64,000 bases of DNA from Symsagittifera roscoffensis. Taxonomy: Eukaryota; Xenacoelomorpha; Acoela; Convolutidae. The stretch spans positions 3,473,926 through 3,537,925 of the forward strand of contig NC_087064.1 of assembly GCF_963678635.1 (NCBI RefSeq). The letters are read 5' to 3'. The notes beneath the pieces are model-generated. The model worked only from the letters and a program-made list of their open reading frames with translations, was not told the DNA's origin and ran no database searches. Numbering within the stretch: the stretch's first letter is position 1; every line of letters begins with the position of its first letter. A program made the position numbers and the translations under genes. Of this stretch, positions 1-9,636 are shown piece by piece.

Positions 1-1769
1 AAGTAAGCAACCATTTTATAAGCTATTTTTCATTTTTTCGAAATTATTGATATCATACAGGAGGTAGAGATCTAAAAAGGCAAGATTGATCAAATCAGGT
101 CGAATTCTTATGTGAATAGTGGCAAAAAGACAAGTTACAAAATTTCAAAACTCTATCTAGAGTCAAATTATGCTGCATTTTTTGAATTGTGATGCAAATT
201 TGTTGGTTTTACATACAACGTGAAAAAAATTTCTTGCTCGAAATTTTACTTGAAGAAACTGAAAATTTTATGCAAAATGTTTCATTAAGTGATTTGATAA
301 ATTTATCTGATACTCAAAAGTGCAAAAGTTAAGTGTAAATTGAGGTTTTTACTCTGAAATGCTTCTTTTCCATAATGATTTCGAATGAAACTTGCTGAGA
401 ACTTAAAAAATACTCTTACAAACACCAAGAGCAAATCATCAAAGCTATTAAAATCTGCTTTCATGGACTTTTTCCAGGTCTGAAAAAGCCAGTTTTAACC
501 ATCTGCAGTCATTTGTGCATCGAAGTGAATTCTTTCTCGATTAACCGGAGGAAAAAACCCTTATTGAGATGTGAAACATTTCGAGCAGTTAAATTGAGCT
601 GATCAGTCTGACAACTTCTCTAAATTCAACTATTCTACGCATTTTCACTATCTTCACTCGCAGATTGAAGAATATGGTATTTCGGACCCGGAAAAAACTG
701 TCGGACCCGGAAAAAGTCCTTAAAATTTATAAAAATTTCCATAGGCGCTGGGTTTGATCAAATATTCTTAGGTTATGTTAGGTTATTTTTAAATTTCTTG
801 TGAAGGTTGCCCAAAGTCATCCTTGAAAAGAAGCATTTCAGAAAATAAAAACCCTAAATTTGCGCCTATTTTTGTCCGCTAGTGTATATCGTAATGTGTC
901 TCTAATTTTTATGGCTCCTCTGACGAAGTGACTTGAATTGAGTAGTATCTACTGATTCTGCCAAGCTTTGAGTGTGCAGTCATTTCGAGGAACGGCAAAA
1001 CCTTTATTTAAATATGTGAGCAAGCAGTACTATACATTTTCATCGAGACTTACTGAACCTTGTTTTAGCTAATCTAACTAATTTATCTGAAAAACTGTGA
1101 AAGTCTGTGAAGTTGGCTATAGATACATATTCGATGCTAATGCACATAAAAGGATGAAAATTTGATCATAACTTTTTCGAGTCAACGAACTGTCGGCTCA
1201 GATTGAATGATTTTTGCAATTAGGTATACCTGAAAATTTTTAAAGGTTTACATAAGCGGTTTAACCGGACGAAACATTCAATCTTCTCTTTGAAGCAATA
1301 CCTTAGTTTTTAAACAGCAATGACCGAGAAAAAGTATATTTTGGTTCGTAAAAAGTAGCGTTTGTTTTTGTTTTCCTCGGTAACATAAAAAAAATCACTG
1401 AATAAAAAAAGCTTGAATTTTTATCTCATAAACACATAAAAATGACTCTTTTGTACGTGTTCTTATCATTATTTTCTGCAAGTAAACCGGTTTTCCTTTT
1501 CCCCGGTTTGAGGTAGCCGAAATTTTGTTCGACATCACGTGATGTTACCCTCGCATGAATGCATTTGGCAAGTTTTCTTATCGCAAGCTTCAGCTTGGGA
1601 TTTTTCTCTAAAACTACTTGTTTTCAGGACAAATTAAGCAAAAAAAGCGTTTTCAATTAATTTCGAGCGGAAGAAAATTTAAAAAATGATTTACTTTTTT
1701 CCGCTCCCTGTTTATCAGTTTGTAATCTTGTTAATATTGTTCAACTGCTTGTTCATTTCGAAGAACGAC
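1..1769. other. AT-rich non-coding stretch
   Basis: No convincing coding exon was found on either strand. In minus-strand sense this lies downstream of the glycosyltransferase exon at 1770-2306, so a matching second exon would be expected here, but none was recognised by eye. The only local structure noted is a short direct repeat, TCGGACCCGGAAAAA, at 682-696 and 701-715. Confidence 0.5.
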
Positions 1770-2306
1770 CTTCAATTCCAACACTGTTTTTGATTTTTCT
1801 CAAGTCAGCTCTCACCAAGGTGTCAAAGTCCAGATAGAAACCGCCATACTTGTACAACAGAAGCGCCCGCATAAGGTCACTCAGATGTGTGAATGTACAC
1901 CAGTTCTCTTAATTGAAAACTGTCAAGAAATCATTTAAAACTGTCTCGGAAAACAATTTCTGAATATCGATTGTGTAGAAATTCAAACGACTGGGGTAGA
2001 ATTCGTAAACTAGATCTCTCAAACAGGGCTCAGAAATGTTCAGAAAAGGTGACGTCATAATAACTTTAACAGGAAGACGAGAAAACTTTACAGCTGATTC
2101 AATAGCGCAAACCCACCGACAAAATATTTTTGATTCATTGTAAGACTCGACAAAAAATAGCTGCTCGTTTTTTGCTGAAAACTTTGACGAAAATGTATTC
2201 AGTTTAATTATAGTTCCAAAGTAGTTTGGAAATAGCTTCGCATACAGAAGATTGTTTCTTTTTGACTCTGATATGTTAGGCAATAATATAACATTTTGTA
2301 CGATAT
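1770..2306 (-). pseudogene. alpha-1,4-glycosyltransferase (A4GALT-like) exon with in-frame stop
   Basis: The translated exon matches the A4GALT / alpha-1,4-GlcNAc-transferase family, Golgi type II enzymes that add sugars to glycolipids or glycoproteins. Visible motifs are QLFFVESYNESK, RWVCAIESAVKFS, EPCLRDLVYEFYP and the DxD metal/nucleotide-sugar site in GGFYLDFDTLVRADL. A splice acceptor (TTTTAG, minus strand) precedes base 2306 and a donor (GAAG/GTCG) follows base 1770, giving a phase 1-1 exon exactly like the paralogous exon at 43837-44331. The frame is open except for one TAA at 1909-1911, between the LNDFLTVFN segment and the THLSDLMRALLLYKYGG segment. That stop removes the DxD site, so I call it a pseudogene exon; a sequencing error or a segregating null allele is the alternative. 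No N-terminal membrane exon or downstream exon was identified. Confidence 0.75.
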
Positions 2307-2500
2307 CTAAAATACAAAAGACATTCGGAAAATAAGAGAAACCAAAATCTCTTCACTTTTAGCGAGGTAGTTTTTGACTTACTCTCTTTCATTGGGAAAT
2401 TTAACAGTTGAAAAATTATTGAATAGGGGTTTAAGTATAAGCGTTCTTATAATAGAAACGGACTATATTTAGACAGGAAAAGCCTGATAATTTTTTCAAA

Positions 2501-2710
2501 CAGGGGCGGATTTAGGATTTTCTCGAGGGGGTGAGCGGATTTTCAAAAAAAAAAATCGAAAATTGTGTCAATTTTTTTTATTGAGAACCAAATTGATCTT
2601 CTGAGCTCTCCCGAATCACTACAAAGAAGAACCTATTTTGACCAAATTTTCTGCGCCGCAGGCAAATTTTAGAAAAGGCAGGCCAAAAAATAGCGTTTAT
2701 TCGGGTGGCC
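2501..2710 (+). mobile_element. hAT-type MITE, left-end fragment
   Basis: It starts with the family terminal sequence CAGGGGCGGATTTAGG, followed by the conserved TTTTCTCGAGGGGG and the internal CTGCGCCGCAGGCAAATTTT segment. Homology to the other copies (for example 28974-29385) fades near 2710 and the right terminus is absent, so this is a truncated copy. It contains no credible protein. Confidence 0.75.
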
Positions 2711-3534
2711 ACTTACCAGAATCCAAAAGTAGCATAAAAACGTGTAATGCTGCCAAAGCCCAAATGAAGTTGCAGCAACCCGAAAATTTAGCACACCTCA
2801 GCAAAATTGAGTTCCGCCTTAACATTTTCCACTGTTTCATTCTTGCAAAATAAATTATAAACGCGTTTTAACTTCTTCATTCAATAAACTGATTAGTATA
2901 TAAGCACTTAATTTAAGCTTAATTCATAAAAACAAAACATGTTCAAATCAAGTTTAAAAGGAGATGAATCTTAGATGAAAAAATATTCAAGCAAAGATTG
3001 TATGTATAATGATCGCATTTTTCTATTTTTCTATTCTACGCGGCTTGTTAAATTTGTCAGGAATATATTTGAAACTACCGCTCGATTAGATTTTTTCTAC
3101 AAATCATGATTCAAAACACGACATGTTAAGTTTTTCAAACATGCTTAAAATATGAAATATATAATCAGCAGCAACACCATAATAAAATTTTAAAGATGAT
3201 TTAAGCAGAGGCGAACTGATGTAAGTGGACTTTATTTTGTTATTCCAACCAGATTATAATTATTTATCATGCGCAGCTGTGATCCCCATTGTTCAGAATT
3301 TCAAAGAAAATGCGGAATATTTACGCTTGGGTTGTTTTTTCACTTCATCAAAATTGGGCGATCAAAATTATACTTTTTCTTAAAAAATACACTCCATTAA
3401 AAATATGAAGATGAACTAATATGAACTGATTTCAAGTCTAAGAAAATTTTTTTACGTCGCATGTTTTTTTCTGGAGTTTTTAAATTGCCAATGTGTTCAT
3501 GCTCTGGAGTGTTTATTGCGCACTTTGATAATTT
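2711..3534. other. AT-rich non-coding stretch
   Basis: No gene, RNA or recognisable repeat was seen in this stretch between the MITE fragment and the composite tandem repeat. Confidence 0.5.
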
Positions 3535-6500
3535 TATTCATGACAAAATCGTTCAAAAAAGAACTAAATCAATTCAATGGATCGTGATAAATAACAGTAC
3601 AGAAATTTCTCCCACAGAATTCAATTATCTGGCAATTTCATTTTGAACAACAAATTAGCACACTAATTATCTTACATCTGACAATTTTATGCTCGAAAAT
3701 GAAAAAAAAAACAGATGATTTTGTCAAAATAACCATTAAGATAGTTTCATTTCATTTCAATTACATTGGAAATAAATGTTTTTTTTCTGAATATTATAAC
3801 AAAAAAAATCTATTTTTCTGTTCAGTTAATTGCAATACACTCTTGTTCTTCCCCATGTAAATCCTATAAAGTATAGTTTTTCAATCATATAATCACGATG
3901 ATACAAACACTTATCGCCCATATATTCGCAAAGTATTCAGTTTTTTTTTCTGAAAATTATCGCATTAGAACCTCTTTTCATCGTCAAACGATGAACAGAA
4001 AACTTATTTTGTTCTCAGCTCTCAAAAAAATCTATTTCAAAACATGGTTTACTGTAAGCATGACGTTCATTTTGAAACAAGAAAAAAAATCATTGGATTT
4101 AAAAAAAGTTTATTGATTAGTGCATTGCAACTTTTTTTTTAATTTTTATTTTCACTAAATTAACAAAATGTTTTTATAATCTAAAGAGGCTGATTTTGGT
4201 TTGGATTTGTATTTCCATTTTTGAAAAAAGTGACAGAATTTTTGTGCTCGGGGTGGTTTTTTCCCCAAGACAAATTTCAATTTTTTTTAACAAACCAGTC
4301 TTTAAGTAATTTTTTGTATTATCCAAAGGTATTATTGTCGTAAAGTTTTGAGGGTTTAAAGACTGCCAGTTTGGCCAATTCGACAAATAACGCGTGATAT
4401 GATATACTTCACACTATTAACGCGTAAGCGGAGATTTAATCCGTCCGAGAATTGGTTCAATTTTGATATTGATTGAAGCAGGCTATGGGTCAGGGGCGGA
4501 TTTAGGATTTTCTCGAGGGGGGGTGCAAATTTTCAAAAATTGTTCGAAAATTTTGAATTTTTTTAGGCCGACCAAATTGATTTTTCGAGCTCTTCGAAAG
4601 CACAGTGTTTTGACCTTATTTTGGCAAAATTTTGTGCGCCGCTGGCAAAAGGTATTCATGGCAAAATCGTTCAAAAAAGAACTAAATCAATTCAATGGAT
4701 CGTAATAAATAACAGTACAGAAATTTCTCCCACAGAATTCAATTATCTGGCAATTTCATTTTGAACAACAAATTTGCACACTAATTATCTTACATCTGAC
4801 AATTTTATGCTCGAAAATGAAAAAAAAACAGATGATTTTGTCAAAATAACCATTAAGATAGTTTCATTTCATTTCAATTACATTGGAAATAAATGTTTTT
4901 TTTTCTGAATATTATAACAAAAAAATCTATTTTTCTGTTCAGTTAATTGCAATACACTCTTTTTCTTCCCCATTTAAATCCTATAAAGTATAGTTTTTCA
5001 ATCATATAATCACGATGATACAAACAGTTATCGCCCATATATTCGCAAAGTATTCAGTTTTTTTTCTGAAAATTATCGCATTAGAACCTCTTTTCATCGT
5101 CAAACGATGAACAGAAAACTTATTTTGTTCTCATCTCTCAAAAAAATATATTTCAAAACATGGTTTACTGTAAGCATGACGTTCATTTTGAAACAAGAAA
5201 AAAAATCATTGGATTTAAAAAAAGTTTATTTATTAGTGCATTGCAACATTTTTTTTAATTTTTATTTTCACTAAATTAACAAAATGTTTTTATAATCTAA
5301 ACAGGCTGATTTTGGTTTGGATTTGTTTTTCCATTTTTGAAAAAAGTGACAGAATTTTTGTACTCGGGGTGGTTTTTTCCCCAAGACAAATTTCGATTTT
5401 TTTCAACAAACCAGTCTTTAAGGAATTTTTTGTATTATCCAAAGGTATTATTGTCGTAAAGTTTTGAGGGTTTAAAGACTGCCATGCCAGTTTGGCCAAA
5501 TCGACAAATAACGCGTGATATGATATACTTCACACTATTAACGCGTAAGCGGAGATTTAATCCGTCCGAGAATTGGTTCAATTTTGATATTGATTGAAGC
5601 AGGCTATGGGTCAGGGGCGGATTTGGGGTTTTCTCAAGGGGGGGGGGTGCAAATTTTCAAAAAATTTTCGAAAATTTTGAATTTTTTTAGGCCGACCAAA
5701 TTGATTTTTCGAGCTCTTCCAAAGCACAGTGTTTTGACCTTATTTTGGCAAAATTTTGTGTGCGCTGGCAAAAGGTATTCATGGCAAAATCGTTCAAAAA
5801 AGAACTAAATCAATTCAATGGATCGTAATAAATAACAGTACAAAAATTTCTCCCACAGAATTCAATTATCTGGCAATTTCATTTTGAACAACAAATTAGC
5901 ACACTAATTATCTTACATCTGACAATTTTATGCTCGAAAATGAAAAAAAAAAACAGATGATTTTGTCAAAATAACCATTAAGATAGTTTCATTTCATTTC
6001 AATTACATTGGAAATAAATGTTTTTTTTTCTGAATATTATAACAAAAAAAATCTGTTTTTCTGTTCAGTTAATTGCAATATACTCTTTTTCTTCCCCATG
6101 TAAACCCTATAAAGTATAGTTTTTCAATCATATAATCACGATGATACAAACACTTATCGCCCATATATTCGCAAAGTATTCAGTTTTTTTTTCTGAAAAT
6201 TATCGCATTAGAACCTCTTTTCATCGTCAAACGATGAACAGAAAACTTATTTTGTTCTCATCTCTCAAAAAAATCTATTTCAAAACATGGTTTACTGCAA
6301 GCATGATGTTCATTTTGAAACAAGAAAAAAAATCATTGGATTTAAAAAAAGATTATTTATTAGTGCATTGCAACTTTTTTTTTAATTTTTATTTTCACTA
6401 AATTAACAAAATGTTTTTATTATCTAAACAGGCTGATTTTGGTTTGGATTTGTATTTCCATTTTTGAAAAAAGTGACAGAATTTTTGTGCTCGGGGTGGT

Positions 6501-6900
6501 TTTTTCCCCAAGACAAATTTCGATTTTTTTTAACAAACCAGTCTTTAAGGAATTTTTTGTATTATCCAAAGGTATTATTGTCGTAAAGTTTTGAGAGTTT
6601 AAAGACTGCCAGTTTGGCCAATTCGACAAATAACGCGTGATATGATATACTTCACACTATTTATGCGTAAGCGGAGATTTAATCCGTCCGAGAATTGGTT
6701 CAATTTTGATATTGATTGAAGCAGGCTATGGGTCAGGGGCGGATTTAGGGTTTTCTCGAGGGGGGGGGGGTGCAAATTTTCAAAAAATTTTCGAAAATTT
6801 TGAATTTTTTTAGGCCGACCAAAATGATTTTTCGAGCTCTTCCAAAGCACAGTGTTTTGACCTTTTTTTGGCAAAATTTTTTGCGCCGCTGGCAAATTTT
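3535..6900 (+). repeat. Three-copy composite tandem repeat, period about 1.12 kb
   Basis: The word GAACTAAATCAATTCAATGG recurs at 3561, 4679 and 5802 (offsets 1118 and 1123), and flanking sequence is nearly identical across the three units. Each unit holds about 600 bp of otherwise unmatched AT-rich sequence, then a piece of the HINE-like family (about 4170-4480, 5285-5600, 6415-6720; recognised by GTGCTCGGGGTGG and AACGCGTAAGCGGAGA), then the left part of a hAT-type MITE starting CAGGGGCGGATTT (about 4493, 5612 and 6734). The unit junction falls inside the MITE, where GCTGGCAAA jumps to the start of the next unit. Short open frames inside are repeated shadows, not genes. Confidence 0.9.
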
Positions 6901-7035
6901 TGAAAAAACAGTCAAAAAAGCCGTTTTTGAAAACATTTTGACTAAAAAATTGCGTTTTTTCGGCGCGCGCTCCCCCCTCAAAGTTAGTATATATTGGCGC
7001 CAAAGGCGCCTTTAGAAAAGTTTTAGGGTCGGTTT
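6734..7035 (+). mobile_element. hAT-type MITE, right-truncated copy
   Basis: This is the MITE at the end of the third composite unit. Unlike the first two units it continues past the breakpoint into the family interior, including GGCGCGCGCTCCCCCCTC and the palindromic GGCGCCAAAGGCGCC. It then stops near GTTTTAGGGTCGG without the right terminal repeat. It is followed at about 7036-7100 by a degenerate piece of the HINE-like core (GAGCGAAATCTGTC, TATATGGCGTATGGG). Confidence 0.75.
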
Positions 7036-7425
7036 TCTTTGAGCGAAATCTGTCATTGGTATTTTATATGGCGTATGGGAAGATGATGAAAATTTTGTGT
7101 TCGTCCCAGTTCAAACCTTGCTGTGTGATCTATCCATGTAGTTCACAAGTATGAGAGATCCCTGAAATGATTTTTTAAATTTCAGGAGCTACTATGTCGG
7201 TCGCCTACAAACTTATTTGAAAAAAATTAAGTACAGTTCAAGGGGTGCTGGTATGGTACTGATATCTTCGGAGAAAAATATGGTCTTTTAAAATCTTCGG
7301 AAAGAGGTCTTGTTATCTTGTGGTTTTGAGATTGGTGGCACTTATCCAATTGGCGGTACCTATATTCCATACACGTTATTCTAAGGACTAAACTACCATA
7401 CTTGTGTCAAACAGTGTCTCTCTTT

Positions 7426-7557
7426 ACATGCCTCCTTTTGGGCTTCTCCGGCTGTTTTAAATGTTTTACATGCCTATTTTTGGGCTTCTTCGGCTGTTTT
7501 GGATGTTATATGCCTCCTTTCAGTTTTTTTGTCTTCTTCGGCTGTTTTGGATATCTT
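7426..7557 (+). repeat. Short minisatellite, 3 units of about 42-48 bp
   Basis: Three consecutive units share the core ATGCCT, then TTTTGGGCTTCT, then CGGCTGTTTT. They start near 7426, 7468 and 7508. The run is open in one plus frame (Cys/Phe/Gly-rich) but there is no other sign of a gene. Confidence 0.7.
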
Positions 7558-8709
7558 AGGCAAAAACAAATTTATAATTTAGTCCCAGTTTAATTAGTTT
7601 TGATGAACTCGACATCAAATGAACAATTCAGATTAGAACTTCATTGCGTTATCTGAAAAATTGTTTTTTTTTTCATTAGTGTGCTGTTTGAAAATAGTTC
7701 ATCAGGTGGATGCTGCTTAGCTGGCCAGTTTAAATTGCTAGTTGGAGTCAAACTGACTTGTTGCTCGTTCAATTTTCAAAAACGTTTTCCAACATTTTTC
7801 CAATCTGATTTTTCAAAAAAATTTTTCCTTTTCATTCATTTTTTCTATCAAGTGCGATCTGCTTCGCCTCTGTGTAAAAAAACTGGTCTTGCCCTTTTTT
7901 CTCCTCTAGTAGACAAAATTATACGCAAATTGAAGTTTTTATTCTTTTAAAAATACCGAAACTCAATGACAACTTTAGGCACGATTTACTTAGAGGGAAT
8001 GCTCTCAGCTAATTTTTTATGAAGTGTCATTACTTGATTTTAAGAACTTACCAGTGTTTTGCGGGTGAAAAAAGCCAGTTTTTGCCAGCTGCCTTAAGTT
8101 TTTGCAACGGCGTGAAATTTTAAAACACGGTCGAGCAGAGGAAAGTTCTCACTCTTGACAATTCAATTTCTGATTAAAAATTTTGCAGATGGCATGATCA
8201 ACTCTTTTTACCCCGCTTATTCGACAAAGTGTTCCGTCTCCTAAAAAAATAGATGGCAATTGGTGAAAACGGGCATCTTCAGACCCTGAAAACACTGGTA
8301 AGTGTTCAAATCCAAGTAATGACACTTTCTTAATATATAGTTGAGATTATTTGCTCATGTTCATGCAAAAATCTTGTTTAACTACCACACAAATGCTGTT
8401 CATATTGACCATTGAAACATGACTTTCAGATGGTAAAGAAACGAAATTGAACGCAAACTTGAGTTTACGTTTGTTTTACCACTATTGGTGAAAGAATGGT
8501 GAAATTTTACTTGTGGTAACATGTTTCAGACAACTAGGTCTGCTATTTGACCGAAGGAATTCTTCAACGAATTACTCGTGGCACATTATTTATTGGCTTA
8601 ACTTGATTCAACTTGATGAAAATTTGCATTCTTTTGGCCTACCATAAGTAATTGAACTATACTTTCTTATTTTTTGTTTGTTCCGTCTATTAAGCTCTGC
8701 CATCCTTTA
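7558..8709. other. AT-rich non-coding stretch
   Basis: No gene or recognised repeat was identified between the minisatellite and the first HINE-like element. Confidence 0.5.
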
Positions 8710-8710
8710 T

Positions 8711-9233
8711 TGTTCCGACTTTCGATACGGAAGTTACACAATATTTGTGCTCGGTGTGGGTTTTTTTCTTCAGACAAATTTCGACTTTTTAACTAGCCAT
8801 TTTTGACGGAATTTTTTATATCATTCAAAAAGTAACGTTGTCTTGAGCTCAAATTTGAAAAGATATTCTACCTGTGATCATTTTTCGTAAAGTTATGGGG
8901 GTTTAAAAATTGCATTTTTGGCCAATTTGGGACAATTAACGCGCGATATTTTTCGCGCTATTAACGCGCAAGAGGAGAGTTAACCCGTCTTAAAATTGTT
9001 CCAAATTGGTTGAAAAAAATAATTGCCATTATTTATTTGTTACAAGGAGCGAAATCTATCTTTTGTACTAATTATCGCGTGTGGGGGGATGACTTTCATA
9101 AAAAATTTCAAATTTTAGAAAAAAAAATTTCATTTTGTTTTATTTCAATAAATTTTTTAATGTTATTACTGCTCCATAAACCTTAAAAGGCAGTCGGAAC
9201 ATTCAGGGCTTCGCCCTGATACGAGTAGTCTTG
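8711..9233 (+). mobile_element. HINE-like (Helentron-type) non-autonomous element, near full length
   Basis: The element begins TGTTCCGACTTTCGATACG and ends ACGAGTAGTCTTG. The ends carry subterminal inverted repeats (TGTTCCGACT ... AGTCGGAACA). Just after the right one is a perfect hairpin, CAGGGC-TTC-GCCCTG, about 16 nt before the 3' end. A second small hairpin (ACTTTCG-ATA-CGgAAGT) lies at the 5' end. The core has conserved words GTGCTCGG, TTAACGCGCGATA and TATATGGCGTGTGGGGGG-like sequence. A subterminal inverted repeat with a 3' stem-loop, no long TIR and head-to-tail joining to the next copy is the published layout of Helentron-associated elements such as DINE-1. No Rep/helicase is encoded. 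Confidence 0.7.
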
Positions 9234-9234
9234 T

Positions 9235-9609
9235 TGTTCCGACTTTCGATACGAAAGTAACGGAATGTTTGTGCTCGGGGTGGGTTTTTTTTTCTTCAGA
9301 CAAATTTCGACTTTTTAACTAGCCATTTTTGACGGAATTTTATTATATCATTCGAAAGGTATCGTTGTCCTGAGCTCAAATTTGAAAAGATATTTCACCT
9401 GTGATCATTTTTCGCGAATTTATCTTTTTGTACTTTATATGGCGTGTGGGGGGGACGATGGCGTGTGGGGGGACGAAAAAATTCAAATTTTAGAAAAAAA
9501 AATTTCATTTTATTTTATTTCATTTATTGTTTTAATGTTATTACTGTTCCATAAAACCTTAAAAGGCAGTCGGAACATTCAGGGCTTCGCCCTGATACGA
9601 GCAATCTTG
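9235..9609 (+). mobile_element. HINE-like element, internally deleted, head-to-tail with the previous copy
   Basis: It starts TGTTCCGACTTTCGATACG immediately after the CTTGT end of the copy at 8711-9233, and ends with the hairpin CAGGGC-TTC-GCCCTG plus ATACGAGCAATCTTG. The middle of the core (the AACGCG-rich part) is deleted, joining TTTTTCGCG to TTTATCTTTTTGTAC. Its 3' end is 27 bp upstream of the ATG of the B-box gene. It leaves an open frame in phase with that gene for 85 codons upstream of the chosen start. Confidence 0.75.
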
Positions 9610-9636
9610 TTCGAGTTTATTTCTCAGTTCATCAGC

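Noticed and set aside
4463-4705. Short plus-strand ORFs in the 1.12-kb repeats (also near 5584, 6141, 6770) and their minus-strand mirrors
   Set aside because: They recur in every repeat unit and lie across MITE and HINE sequence; they are frames in transposon DNA without domains.
7681-7950. 89-codon plus ORF rich in Phe, Ser and Cys
   Set aside because: No conserved motif, low-complexity T-rich DNA, and no splice or promoter context.
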